From contig NC_079241.1 of NCBI RefSeq assembly GCF_028009165.1, positions 2,418,001 through 2,482,000 of the forward strand: 64,000 bases of DNA. Reading direction: 5' to 3'. The notes below the pieces were generated by a model that was not told the DNA's origin, ran no database searches, and worked only from the letters and a program-made list of their open reading frames with translations. A program made the position numbers and the translations under genes. Below are positions 22,234 through 33,880 of the stretch, piece by piece. The stretch comes from Akanthomyces muscarius (taxonomy: Eukaryota > Ascomycota > Sordariomycetes > Hypocreales > Cordycipitaceae). Numbering within the stretch: the stretch's first letter is position 1; each line of letters opens with the position of its first letter.

Positions 22234-22751
22234 ATGCCCCCCAAGGCCGCCGACAAGAAGCCCGCCGCCAAGGCTCCCGTTGCCTCCAAGGCTCCCGAGA
22301 AGAAGGATGCCGGCAAGAAGACTGCTGCTTCTGGCGAGAAGAAGAAGCGCTCCAAGACCCGCAAGGAGACTTACAGCTCTTACATCTACAAGGGTATGCT
22401 TTTCAAGTTACGCCGCACTTTCGACGCGTTTACTGACCGTCTTCTAGTCCTCAAGCAGGTCCACCCCGACACTGGTATCTCCAACCGCGCCATGTCTATC
22501 CTGAACTCTTTCGTCAACGGTGAGCAGTTTTCATGATTAACCTGTGACTTTCCATACTGATTTTTTATTCAGATATCTTCGAGCGCGTTGCGACTGAGGC
22601 TTCTAAGCTTGCTGCCTACAACAAGAAGTCTACCATCTCCTCGCGCGAAATTCAGACCTCTGTCCGTCTGATCCTGCCCGGTGAACTGGCCAAGCATGCC
22701 GTCTCTGAGGGTACCAAGGCCGTCACCAAGTTCATCTCTTCCACGAAATAA
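22234..22751 (+). CDS. histone H2B
   Basis: Three exons, 22234..22393, 22448..22519 and 22573..22751, encode 136 aa. The Lys/Ala-rich N-terminal tail ([13 protein letters not shown]) is followed by the histone fold: [20 protein letters not shown], then [20 protein letters not shown] and [20 protein letters not shown]. The C-terminus [10 protein letters not shown] holds the Lys equivalent to the Bre1 ubiquitination site. Strong C-ending codon preference suggests high expression. Confidence 0.98.
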
Positions 22752-23029
22752 ATCATGAGTGGAGTGTGATTGCTGGTTTTCTGTTACGGTGTCATTTGAA
22801 TTTTTATGCGTGGCATCAGGGTCTCATGTTTTGAGAATCTGCGGGCTGAAGATAGCCCTGCCGTTGGGTTTCTTAATGCGTTACGGATGGTTTGCTTTAT
22901 TGGGGGCAATGTCTTCACGGTCAACGGGGTTTCGCGGTTGTACAATAAATATCGAGAATAGGGTCTCGATGCAATGAATTCGTGCACATGATCATTTAAA
23001 TACATGACAGCTTGAGTGACATGGACATG

Positions 23030-24921
23030 TTAACCCAATCCAGCTTTGGACCTCTTCATGGTCTGCGTGACTGGGAGTAGGATTCCCTTGTTATCTTCCG
23101 AACCAAGAGCTGTTCCAGTACTCCATCCCATTTTTTCCAACATGGCTCTGCCTCGATTTTCCGTACTCAACTCTGGAGCAGATGCACCGACAACTTCACC
23201 ATCACGGTAACTTGCTTCAGCATATCCATTACGAGACGATTGCCCTTGCGGGCCTTTTCCTTTGTAATCAAGACGGGGGAAGTACCGGCGATGAATTCGT
23301 TTGACAGCTGTGTCGAAGGCGTCGGCGTCGAATCGTAGCGTACGCTTCGTGCGATACAGAGTTGGTCGACGTTGGTCTGCTTTGCCAATAGACTTGGATT
23401 TCACGTTGAACTTGCTAGCCAGCTCGTGTATCATTTTCCTGGCGTGCTTATCCATCGGCGGCAGGCAGACGCTGTAAGATTGCGTGAGTACATGCCACGT
23501 TCGATCAAAGCGCATAAAACCATACCTATCGTCGAAGCTCATGATAAACGTTTTTAGTTCATCGGCGACCTGCTCGAGACTCATACCCTTAGGATACTTG
23601 ATACGCATATCGTTGGCATCGCTTCTTTCGGCACTCTTTCCTCCGATTAGTTTCAGGGCGTGTAGTTGCTCGCGCTCCTTTCTTCGTTCGGCTTTTCTGA
23701 GACGATCGTTTTGCCATGCGGCTTGCAGCCTGCGTTCTGTCTCCGAGTCGATGTCGGCGAACTTCAGATCCAGTTTCTGTTTTAGCCCCTTGCCCTGTTT
23801 ACGCCGGATACTAGGACGCTCCCAGTCCATTGGGTCAAAATCAGAATATTCCAGGACGTGTTCCTGTGTGGCCCAGTTCGAGAGTTGCTTGCTAGACTGC
23901 GTTGACATGGGGGCCTTGGCGGGCAGCTCCTCTGCATTTTTGTCGTCCTCGGCATCAGCGCTGCTTTCGCTCCCGTCTTCGGTATCTTCCAGGGCAGTTG
24001 CAGTCCCCAGTAGCTCGTGCATCTCGCCATTTTCGCGCATATTCGCAATGTAGTCAGCCAACATTCCATCGTCCACTTCGTCTGAGACATCTACGGCAGC
24101 TCGTTTCGCTTTCGCTTGCCTTCCGCCTCTCCTCCCACGCGCAGGTTTCTGTTTTGCCGTCTTCTCGATTGGCTGTTTTTCTACTGTACTCGTCCTCTGA
24201 GTCGGGTCTTCTATCTCTCTTCCAACTGCGTATATTTCCGTGCGAATGTTTTGCATGTCGATAGCGTCGCTTTCCTTGCGCCTCAGGTTCAGCCGTCCTC
24301 TGAACAGTATAATCTCGCTGTCGCTGTCGCTGTCGCTGTCGCTTTTTTTCGATTCGGTCGTTCTTACTCTTGGGGTTTGTAGTATTGATGATTTGCCCTT
24401 TTCTTGGTGTGTGTTCGGCGAGCCACGACCGGTGTCGTAGTAGAATATACTGTTCTCTGTTTCGCTTGCATGGCTTGTCGATGCCGCTTTTTTACTTCCT
24501 TGTTCGTCGTGGCTTGTTTGTGCGCTTCGGTGTCCGGTTATGTCTCCTTCTATTTCCGATACATCGTGTTGACTGGGCGTGGCGGTATTGGGCTGATACT
24601 CGTCCGTTTCTGCGTCTTCATACGTCTTGAGTGGCTCGCTGATTCCTCCACTTATGAATGAAATGGGCATTGACCGGAGTTTTGTCTCCTGGCTCCAGAA
24701 TGAGTGGTCATGCTGGCTGGTTTGCCGTGCTTCGTCGGCCAGTGTGAAGGCATCTGCGTTGCGCTGTGGTTAGCTTGTGGTGTTGCTTGACTGCGGTTGT
24801 AGGTATTACTGTTTGTCCCGGCGAACGACTTCGTTGAGCTTTGGTTCTGTTGCTTTTTTGTGGCCTTGTAGACGCCTGTGGCTGTGCCGCCTTTCGTCTT
24901 ATTCTTGCTCTTCTTCGCCAT
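23030..24921 (-). CDS. SQS1: R3H and G-patch protein Sqs1
   Basis: Three exons, complement(23030..23471, 23526..24753, 24810..24921), encode 593 aa. The 54-bp intron 23472..23525 is a multiple of three without stops, so it reads through as ORF; removing it restores FIMSFDD-SVCLPPMDKHARK as in homologues. The N-terminal exon is MAKKSKNKTKGG. The middle is long, acidic and disordered, with a Ser-Asp run (SDSDSDSDSE). The C-terminus has an R3H-type region (SLEQVADELKTFIMS...KMIHELASKFN) and a G-patch (RAMLEKMGWSTGTALG). Yeast Sqs1/Pfa1 activates the DEAH helicase Prp43 in splicing and ribosome biogenesis. The exon 1 donor (GTAATA) is my least certain junction. Confidence 0.85.
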
Positions 24922-25452
24922 GCTTTGTTTCGTGGATGGGGTGCTTGCTGCATCACCTTAATCCTACAACAGCAGCGTATGCAGACATTGATTTTGCGGG
25001 TGAAGCTCTAGTATTGGAAAACTGGGTGTGCTTGCTAGTGGGGCGATGAATGTGGTTGGTGTCTGAGCTTGGTGACGCATCGGAAGCAGGTGCGTTTGGG
25101 TTTTCCGCTTGGCTACCCTGTACCTTGTCGACGCTATGCGCACGGCGTCGGGCGCTGCTTGGTGCGATGATTCTATTGGGTTTTTGGTATTCTATTATGT
25201 TCTGCATCTGGTGTGGTCTATTCCTACGTTGTACGCTCACAGTGCTTCTGTGGTATTGTGAAAAAAGTATTGAGTCGCTAGCAGCTTTTGTTGCTACACA
25301 TATCTGCCTAGTGTCACGGGGCTGCATGAACAACACAAGTACACCTGACCCGCCTCCCAGTGTACAGGCAGCATCATCCACATATTACACGTGCATCGCC
25401 ATTCCGTCAACGCGAGCGCATCACAAACAGCACACGCCTTACATACGAGACG
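24922..25452. promoter_or_regulatory. shared divergent upstream region, SQS1 and ATG4
   Basis: 531 bp between divergent starts. A CACGTG hexamer lies at 25388-25393, about 60 bp upstream of the ATG4 start codon. Plus-strand ORFs crossing this gap are not conserved in character. Confidence 0.5.
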
Positions 25453-26969
25453 ATGGAGTCTACTATGGCCAATGTAGACCTTGGTCGATACCGGAAAATC
25501 GTACAGATGTTTTGGGACCCGGAACCATCAAACGACCCGCTCCTGGACCAACCAGTATGGTGCCTCGGACAAACATACAAGCTTCACAGAGGCCACCAAG
25601 AATGGTCAGGTAACGGAGAGCAACCCAGCAGCAGTGTTGGCGAGTATGCAGCCACTGCAGCGTCGACAGTACCGGAACAGAGCAAGACCATAAACATGCC
25701 CCCGAACAACGCGCCGGACACGCCACCGGCATCGACCGGCGGCAGCTTCTCGTACAGCGGTCAAAGCGAAATGGACCGCGAGAACGGCTGGCCCCAAAAC
25801 TTCGTTGCAGATTTCGAGTCCAGATTCTGGATGACGTACAGGAGCGAATTTAAACCCATACCCAGGTCAACGGACCCCAAAGCCGCGTCATCGATGTCAC
25901 TCCCCATGCGAATCAAATACCAGCTCGGCGACCAAGGAGGTTTTTCGTCCGACAGCGGATGGGGTTGCATGATACGATCAGGACAGAGTTTACTAGCGAA
26001 TGCCATTGGCATGGTTCGCCTAGGCCGAGGTTAGTACTGTAACTCCCACATCACATGAAGCTGCTAATCGCAAGATTGTAGACTGGCGCCGGGGTCAGCG
26101 CAAAGCGGAAGAGATAGAGATACTTCGAATGTTTGCAGATGACCCAGCTGCACCGTACGCCATCCACAACTTCGTCAATCACGGCTCTTCTAGATGTGGC
26201 AAATACCCTGGAGAGTGGTTCGGGCCATCAGCCACGTCACAATGCATAAAGTACGTGCCGAAGTAACAAAAGAAGGCAGACGCTGACAAATTATATATGA
26301 AGAGCCCTAGCCAATACTCACGAGACGAATATGCGAGTTTATACGACCGGAGACAGCCCAGATGTATACGAGGATAGCTTCATGGCTACGGCGAAATCCG
26401 GTGATGGAGTTTTCAAACCCACCGTAATTTTGATCAGCACGCGGCTCGGCATCGACAAAATTACACCAGTATATTGGGAAGCTTTGATATCGGCGCTGCA
26501 AATGCCACAATCCCTCGGTATCGCAGGGTATGACACCCACACCGTAGACTAGCACACCAGGACACATGCTAACCATGAAGAATGCAGTGGTCGTCCCTCG
26601 TCATCTCATTATTTTGTAGGCTCACAGGGAAATTTCCTGTTCTACCTTGACCCACACCATACAAGGGTGGCATTGCCATACAAAGAGAACATAAGAGACT
26701 ATACCGCAGAGGAGGTAGACAGCTGTCATACGTCTAGGCTGCGACGGCTACACGTCCAGGAGATGGACCCCAGCATGCTGATTGGGTTCATAATAAGGAG
26801 CGAAAAAGAGTGGGAGGAATGGCGACGCGGCATTAAATACGTACAAGGGAAAGCTATCATCCACGTTGCAGGCTCCGACCCACGACTTCAAAATAAGCCG
26901 GAAGGACGAGAGGGCGCAATAGACGAAGTCGAAATACTTAGTGACGATGATACAGGGGATGAAGTTTAG
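25453..26969 (+). CDS. ATG4: autophagy cysteine protease Atg4
   Basis: Four exons, 25453..26029, 26082..26250, 26303..26527 and 26588..26969, encode 450 aa with consistent phases. The peptidase C54 hallmarks are present: DLGRYRKIVQMFWDP at the N-terminus, GFSSDSGWGCMIRSGQ with catalytic Cys172, and the Asp-X-His pair in FLFYLDPHHTR. Atg4 trims the C-terminus of Atg8 before lipidation and later delipidates it. An insert of about 60 polar residues separates the N-terminal strand from the catalytic core. The acidic C-terminus VEILSDDDTGDEV may act as an Atg8-interacting tail. An in-frame ATG five codons into the ORF (MANVDLG) is an alternative start. Confidence 0.95.
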
Positions 26970-27159
26970 ACTGGCATCGCAGAAATACACCTCACAATAC
27001 ACCAGACCATGGTTAGAAAATAGTAAGCCAAGCTCGGCAGCAAAGCTAAGCCTTGCCCTTGACTCGACTATTTGTGACACGAGTGACACCTGAATTGTAC
27101 ATAAGAAGGAGTGGCCGCGATCTGCTCTGCCTACCTAGATGGTGCGCTTGATTTATAAT

Positions 27160-28876
27160 CTATTTCTTCTTCCCTTTCCCGGTCTTGGTCGTTTCGACAA
27201 TAGGAGTGGCTGCATGCCCTTCGGTGCGAACATGTGCGAAAAGTTTCGTGCGAGAATCAAATTTCTTGGCACACACAGTGCAGAGATGCTATAAAGAGAA
27301 ACGTTAAAAGTTGCACAACTTGTAAGATATGACAGTATACGTACATTTGAGATCATACCGGTCTGCGCGGCCGCAGCTTTTCTTTCTCGTTTCGCCTTCG
27401 CCTTGCCGACTTTCCTTGGGCTACCCTCCACCCCAATGGACATCGAGGAAGCAGTCGTCGATAGATTGTCGATGCTGCGCCCATCTGGCTCTGTAGTAAC
27501 GCCGATGTCTCTGGAATGGTCATTGACTACCCGATTCATAATAGCCTCAACCGGCGCGTAGTCGTCATCCTCACCCGAATGGTGAGAAGATTGGATTGAC
27601 TTGTCATCGATGTCGATATCCACGCAGCCCGAGACTGGTGAGGGTGGTGCTTGTTCATCCGACTTGGCTGAAGTAGGCGAGTGATTACTGTCTCGTAAAG
27701 GAACTGCCTCATAGTATCCTTCTCCCTGCGGTGGGCTTTCATTTAGCTGTAGCTCAACACCTTCTTTCCTCATCTGCCATCGTAGTTGCTGCACAGTCTT
27801 CGTATGTTTCTTACTGCGCTCGTGAGCTTCAAGTTGCTTTTCGCTCTTGAAACTTTTGTCACAGACCACACATTCCAATATTTGTACTTCCGACTCAGCC
27901 TCTGATACAGAAAAGTCCCCCTCATCCGAGCGATTTTCTCGAGACGTAGCCCAGTCTGGAAGCTCGTAGCCTGCTATGCGCTCTTGGTTCGCGGCACGAG
28001 ATCGTGCAGCTTGCGCGGCGGCGGCTACACGTGATGTCTCTTGTCTTTCTGCCTCTGTTTGTGTATTCGGGATATAACGTGGATCTCTTTTCCTGACAAA
28101 TGTCACGAGAAACCTGACTGCGTCATTAAACTCCCGAGCAGCATCTTCGCGTAACTTTTTATTCTCCTTTTCCATCAATCTTCGAACTCGCCTGTCTGGA
28201 GCATCTGATATTCGGTATTTGTCTTTCCAGGCGAATGTTTTTCGGGTCACGAAACTTGCCCAGGCAGCGTAGAATGGCTTTACAACCTGTTCGTATGTAT
28301 CTTCTGCCTGGCCAAAAGTAGGATAGTCGACCGCGTCAACGTTCTCTTGCTCTGCAGCTGCCTCTTCCTCCAAAGCAAGATGCTCGAATGTCTCTCTAGC
28401 GACACTAAAAAACCCAATTGGATCGTCGTTGAAAGGGATACTTGAGTTAAATTTTCGCATGAGGCTCATGATTTCCTCCGTCGACGTTATGCGAACATTT
28501 CTGAAAGAAGTTGGCTCCGCTCCGTCGCCTGTGGTGTCCTGGCCACTGAGAATAGCATCTCGATGAGAATCATACCACGATCTTTCGTGCGGATCCGACA
28601 GTATTTCGTATGCAGACTGCAGCTCCGCAAATTTCTGAGTCGCTACAGCCACATCTCCGAAATTTCTGTCTGGATGTAGCTCCAGAGCCCTTCTGCGATA
28701 GGCTTTCTTGATCCTGTAGGTTGATTAGTTGATATGATTAATCACGAGACAAATGTTTCAACCTACTCGGTCTCGTTAGCGTCGCGGTCAACACCGATGA
28801 GCTCGTAATAACAAGTTTTAGTGGCAGCCAAGTCGGCCACTGGATGTTCACACGATGCAGACTGAGAAGCACCCAT
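27160..28876 (-). CDS. JJJ1: J-domain and C2H2 zinc-finger protein Jjj1 (DNAJC21)
   Basis: Three exons, complement(27160..27288, 27345..28713, 28767..28876), encode 535 aa. The start [11 protein letters not shown] leads to a J domain (about 24-95, [15 protein letters not shown] in ELHPDRN). A charged helical region follows ([11 protein letters not shown]...FAWKDKYR), then a first C2H2 finger ([20 protein letters not shown]), a disordered stretch and a second finger supplied by the last exon ([20 protein letters not shown]), ending Lys-rich. Jjj1 stimulates Ssa-type Hsp70 to recycle the 60S export factor Arx1 in the cytosol. It converges on ATG4 with a gap of about 190 bp. Confidence 0.93.
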
Positions 28877-29774
28877 TTTTTTCGCCTTGTAGCAGGTAAT
28901 ATGACCAGCGGCTTTGCGCAGCGCAAGCTGCGAGTTTATGGGTTGTGCTGTTTCCCCCCAATTGCTCGGTGAAAACAACGGATGTTTCCTACAAAAAGGT
29001 TGTACTACCAGTATGACTCCTCGGATCCACACTCGCGCTAGACTTCTCTGAGCAGTGATTCATTCGCCGCCGTAGGGAGAGAAGGCTTGCGTTTGAGTTT
29101 TCACAATCGTCAAACGAGTTCATATTGGTTTACGGGAATCTTGTGGCTGCATGACAATGACTTTGCTAGTACCTACGTGGCTTGGGATACCCAACCAAGT
29201 GTTCGTGAGTCGGACTGTAGGCGTGTGGAGCGACCCTACCTGTCTGTACTGGTAAGTTGGCAAGTACGGATACAAACTTTAATTTTAGCAGTGAGGCAAG
29301 GCCCTAGGCCACGGACTCTGCTAGAGGTAGCAAGGTGGATAAGAAAGCATAGGCTGAGAATAATGAAGTTTGGTGTAGTTTATATACACGACAAGTGATA
29401 GACCTGTCCGTTATTACCATGTCCAAGCCAGTGGTGGTTATTCATAATCCGCGGTAAATACCTAGCTACGACGCCATCGGAGTAGACGGTACTTTAGCGT
29501 ACATCGTTGGGTGGGACAGCTACACAAATAAAGGCGCTGTGAAGTCCCCCTAGGCATTGTACTCCTAGGTACCGATCAAAAAGCAGCAAGAATGATTTTA
29601 GCGCCACGTTGCTGATTCAGGGCATTGCCACAGAGTTCCTTTCGCCGCCATCGCTACAAGCCCGTGATGAAGTTGCGCCACGTTCGAATGTGCAAAATGC
29701 AAGACAAAGAACCGAATCTCATGATAGGAAATTAATCTGGAGCTGAGCGGTGACTCCACGCGAAGCTGGATAGG
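28877..29774. promoter_or_regulatory. shared divergent upstream region, JJJ1 and SPX-RING gene
   Basis: 898 bp between divergent starts. A short CCTAGGTACC element lies at about 29566-29575. The 103-codon plus-strand frame at 29087-29398 has no family features. Confidence 0.5.
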
Positions 29775-31348
29775 ATGAAGTTCGCGCACGATCTCAAGCA
29801 GAATCTTGCTAGCCAGGGTAAGCAGCGCGTGCGCGTTTTGCGGTTAGCTGGGTTCTAACTTCAAGACAGGTTTTCCACCACACTGGGTTGAGCGGGCTAT
29901 ACCGTACAGCCAACTGAAGAAATGCCTTAAGAAAGTCCAACGTGAGCTTCAAGACTTGGGCCTTGACCAGGAAACGCTGCGCGCTCTTCTAAGTGCCGAA
30001 GAAACGGCACCAGTCGCCCTTCAGTACAAACTACGACGTAAGATCCCAGGGAGGAGCCTTGAATTAACGAACGCTAATTTTCTTCGAATCATAGAATCGG
30101 GATCTAAATTTGTGCGCCCCAAGCTTACCGTCAATGTACATCTACGCGACGGTGTGGCGGTTGACGCATCCTTGACTCGGGAGTCGAGAGGCTTCCTTGA
30201 GAAACTAGCGAGCGAGATACTAGACGACAACAAGCGTGAATCACTGGACCAAGTACGAGCGAACCGACAGAATGATTCTGGCTCCAGCGAGAGGCTCAAA
30301 GCCGACGCAAATAATGGCGATATTGGCAATTACGAGACAATCGAAGTCCCGCTTGTGTTCGACGCCGAGTTCTTCGACATGCTGCAAAATGATGTCAATG
30401 AGTTGGATGCGCTGCAAGCAGAAGAGCAAAAACAACTGACTACCGAGATCACCGAGCTCTCGAAGGAAGTCTCTGCCGTATCCCGACCTAGTCGCTTCTC
30501 GAAGAGTGATATGGTGCGCTGGCGCGAAATATTCGAGTTATATCTGGATTCAAACGTCTTTTTCGCAACGCAAGAGTGCGACCATGGTGCAAGGAACAGC
30601 CAAAGAGCGCTTAAACAACTCCAATGGTTCCAGAATGAAGTTGAGAAGCGCAATTTAGCACGCGATTTCAAAATTCCACAAAGTCGCCATGCTTTCACCA
30701 GGTTTCTGCAGCTAAACGCGAGCCTGCTGAAGAACTTGCAATTTCAAGAGCTCAACAAGCTTGCAGTATCCAAAATTCTGAAAAGTGAGTGACTTCTTCG
30801 TAATCTAGTGTTTTAAACCAAATGGCTAAGAATACATGCTTCAGAGTTTGACAAGCGAACATCGTTAGGCGTTTCCAAGTCTTTCCCTAAATTCATTCTC
30901 TCCGAGGGTCTTCTGGCTGGCGGTATCGCTAAAGATGTTTGCGCCTCCATGTCTCAAGAGTTAGTATCAGTAGTACCGCAGATCAACGACTATCTCTGCC
31001 CAGTCTGCTTTTCCGTGGCCTATCGCCCGGTGAGGCTTGACTGCAAGCATGTATTTTGCATCCGATGCATCATCAAGATTCAAAGACGCAAAGAGACGCA
31101 TTGCCCCCTATGCAGAGCTGATGTAGTGATGTCTGCATCCGCAGGTGAGAGTCTAACTGGGTTGCATATTACTCGTACGATTGTTTTCGCTAACAGAAAC
31201 GACAGACAACCTCGACCATCGGTTGGAGAGGTACTTAGAGAAGTATTTTCCCAAAGAGGTGAAAGAAAAGCAGAGAGCGAACGAGATGGAGCGCGGGATT
31301 GAAGACTATGGGCCTGGCTACAAGCACCAGGATTGTCTCGTGATGTGA
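29775..31348 (+). CDS. SPX domain RING finger protein (putative E3 ubiquitin ligase)
   Basis: Four exons, 29775..29817, 29870..30784, 30845..31144 and 31206..31348, encode 466 aa. The SPX domain starts at the N-terminus (MKFAHDLKQN, then AIPYSQLKKCLKKVQRELQ, the Tyr/Lys/Lys inositol-pyrophosphate site) and its second half lies at about 190-290. A C3HC4 RING follows at about 345-395 (YLCPVCFSVAYRPVRLDCKH, FCIRC, HCPLCRADVV). The C-terminal segment is charged and ends DCLVM. SPX-RING proteins link phosphate sensing to ubiquitination (NLA in plants); the fungal substrates are not established to my knowledge. Confidence 0.9.
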
Positions 31349-31598
31349 TCAGGCAAGATGCGGATAAGCGGTACTGGTTCAGTATCCTATTAAACAAATT
31401 ACATCAAAGAGATGCTAAATCATGCTTTCGTCTTTGCAATTCAGATGTGTTTCCTAATGGCCGGGGACAGTGGTAGTGAATCTAGTTGAGCATGGCTAGA
31501 AGTTGGTTTCATGAATAATGCCGAAGTGAACAAGGAAACTACTCAGATTTTGCTTGTCCCTACCTGTAATGCTCAGAACTCAATGCAGATTTTATTAT

Positions 31599-33533
31599 CT
31601 ACTTCGCGGCTTCGTCAGCTGCTTCGAGAGCTCTACGGAATGTGTCGCTGAGTGCGCCTTTATCCTCGAGCCCAACACTGACGCGCACTAGATCCGCGTC
31701 GACCCCAAATTGTGCCGCCCAAGGGAGCTCGTTGTAGTGAGCAAGCAAGGCGTATGGAGAACACAGCGTAAAGTTTGTGCCTAAGCTTGGCCCCTTCGCG
31801 ATATCCATCGCATCATAGAAAGCTTGCGCGCTGGTTTGTTGATGGAATACAACAGATAATAACCCACCGTATCCACCGTGTGGTAGACGGCAACGCTCGT
31901 AGTTATCCCGCGACGGATTCAGCTTTGGATAGAACAGGCTTTTGACCAGGGGATGAGCCCGTAGAATGTCGCATATGGCCTCAGCATTTGCATTGACTCT
32001 TTCCACCCGACCAAGGAAGTCTCGACTGTTCCTTTCCATAAAGATGATGTCTTCAGGCCAATAGTTATCCTCCACCACGCTATCCATTGCCGGTTTCAGC
32101 AAGTTGTAGAATTTGCTGCCAGGATTTAGGACAGCGCTCCCTCCCATCACATTGGAATCGCCAGAAAATATTTTGGTAAGACTGCTGACGACAATGTCGG
32201 CAAACTGAAGAACATTAACGTTTGCAAATGTACCAATGGTTTCATCGACAACGACAGCGAAATCAAACTCATTCGCAAGTTTCCGAATTCTTTGCAAATC
32301 TGGACTGGCCAAAAGAGGATTACCTGGGAACTCACAGAAGAGAGCCAAAATACGTTCCTCTTTCTGCAACCGCCTCTCCAGCTCGTCTAGATCCGAGGAC
32401 GAACCGTGTCCATAGAATATGCAGCCAGGACCAAACTTTTGCAAGATCTTTAGAGTATCAACGTATGGGAACCCAAAATTTACGCTCTGAAGCTGGCCTC
32501 TGGCGGCCATTAACGCACGGTGTGCGTTGAAAATTGCGTTCATACCTGCAGGGAATAGGTATATATCGGATTCTCTCAGATTGTTGATGCGGACAGACGA
32601 TGCCGGAAGCTCTGGCACTGTTTCTGCTGTCAAATCAATTTCGCCGACAAGTGACCCAGCAATTCTGCGACGAATTGCCGATTTGGCTTTCTCGGCTAAT
32701 GTCAGATCCAAATTTCTACCAAATCGCTCTTCTAAAAATCCAGAGCTTTCTTTGGTGTCGTTGGAAGCCGCAGAAGCGACCTTCACATTGGGGACTGCGG
32801 TTTCATCCACCGAATTTGTACGTTGGTACCGCTTTGGGCCTCGCGAGGATTTGAGTGCAGTTTCGCGAATCGCATCACTAGAGTTGATCGGGACCAAGAT
32901 ACCGGCTCGTAGGAGATCATGACAGAATTCTGCGCGGCGGCTTGAAACTCCATCTCCAGTGTGTTGCCAATATTGCTTGGCAAGTCCAAACGCATCTGCG
33001 GGAAACAAAGCTGCAGCTATAGTCGAAGATAAACCGCTAAGAACTGGAGAAGTATTTCCTGAGAGATTGAGCCCAAATGATATCGACTGGAGCTGTATGG
33101 CAGGGGCGATGGGAGCTCTCTCTCGCATGAAGTCCAGGCAACGCTTGGCTGCTTCTGGTGTGGAGAATAGCATGGCTTGCTGGCCATGTTTTCCGTAAGT
33201 AGTGGTGATTGCATGTCCCAGCTGAGAGATGCTCTTATGGATAAAAAATCTGAGAAAAGAAAAAGAAGTTAGTTCCTCACCACCACAAATAATTCGCGAA
33301 CAAACATACCTAGGATAGCCGGTAGTCATTCGACTAATAACCCACGGGGCGCCTTCCTCATAGCCGATATTCGATTCCCAAGTCGGCAAAGACACACTGA
33401 CGGCCTGGAGTGCGTGTTAGCACATCGTATTGTTGGAAACTGACGCTTCCTCTCAGGGCAGACGTCGGGATACCATATAACTCACATGCGCTGTATCTGG
33501 GGGTATGGATTCGCCCAAATCCAACGAAGGCAT
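31599..33533 (-). CDS. cystathionine gamma-synthase
   Basis: Three exons, complement(31599..33249, 33310..33404, 33486..33533), encode 597 aa. The 60-bp intron 33250..33309 is a stop-free multiple of three; its removal gives TTGYPR-FFIHKSI. The start MPSLDLGESIPPDTAH comes from a 48-bp first exon. The fungal Met-7/Str2 type has an N-terminal extension of about 200 aa before the PLP domain. The PLP lysine is in SSLTKIFSGDSNVMGG; DETIGTF and CEFPGNPLL are further fold-type I features. It converts O-acetylhomoserine and cysteine to cystathionine in the transsulfuration pathway. A CACGTG site lies about 115 bp upstream. Confidence 0.93.
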
Positions 33534-33880
33534 CGCTGTCTGAGTTCTCGTGGTGATGATGTGCGCGGCAAAATTTGTCGACCCTTGTGACTTTGCTGTT
33601 ATGAGCCCCAAGCACGAATACTATTCTTATGTCAACGCTGGCGACCGCACGTGTGAAGTCGAAGTCTTGCGTAGAAATTTAACGGGTCGCCGAGGATCGG
33701 CCTGGTGGTATGTGTGCGAGAGTGGATCTCAAGATATGGTTAATTCACGTAACAAAAACGACCTGGCGCCAGCGCCGCCTGAATGCCTTAGCAAGACGAT
33801 AAAAGATAATTGTAATCAGACGCTATCATTACATAGACAAGCAGCGGTGGGCTAAAGCGATATAATACCCAAGACGGACA
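33534..33880. promoter_or_regulatory. upstream region of cystathionine gamma-synthase
   Basis: A 347-bp gap between the CGS start and the 3' end of the VOC-repeat gene, both on the minus strand. It holds CACGTG at 33648-33653. A 101-codon plus-strand frame is unsupported. Confidence 0.5.
33648..33653. promoter_or_regulatory. CACGTG, candidate sulfur-regulation site
   Basis: The hexamer is the core of Cbf1/Met4-type control elements, placed about 115 bp upstream of a transsulfuration gene, which makes it more plausible than a random E-box. It is inferred from motif and context only. Confidence 0.35.

Noticed and set aside
23484..24053. 189-codon plus-strand ORF inside SQS1
   Set aside because: Antisense to the acidic, Ser-rich coding region; the Ser/Arg/Leu-rich product is a mirror of that composition.
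24305..24345. GCTGTCGCTGTC tandem hexamers as a regulatory repeat
   Set aside because: It is coding on the minus strand and simply encodes the Ser-Asp run of SQS1.
24958..25613. Plus-strand ORF of 187 codons across the SQS1-ATG4 promoter
   Set aside because: It overlaps the true ATG4 first exon in a different frame and has Cys/Leu-rich random composition upstream.
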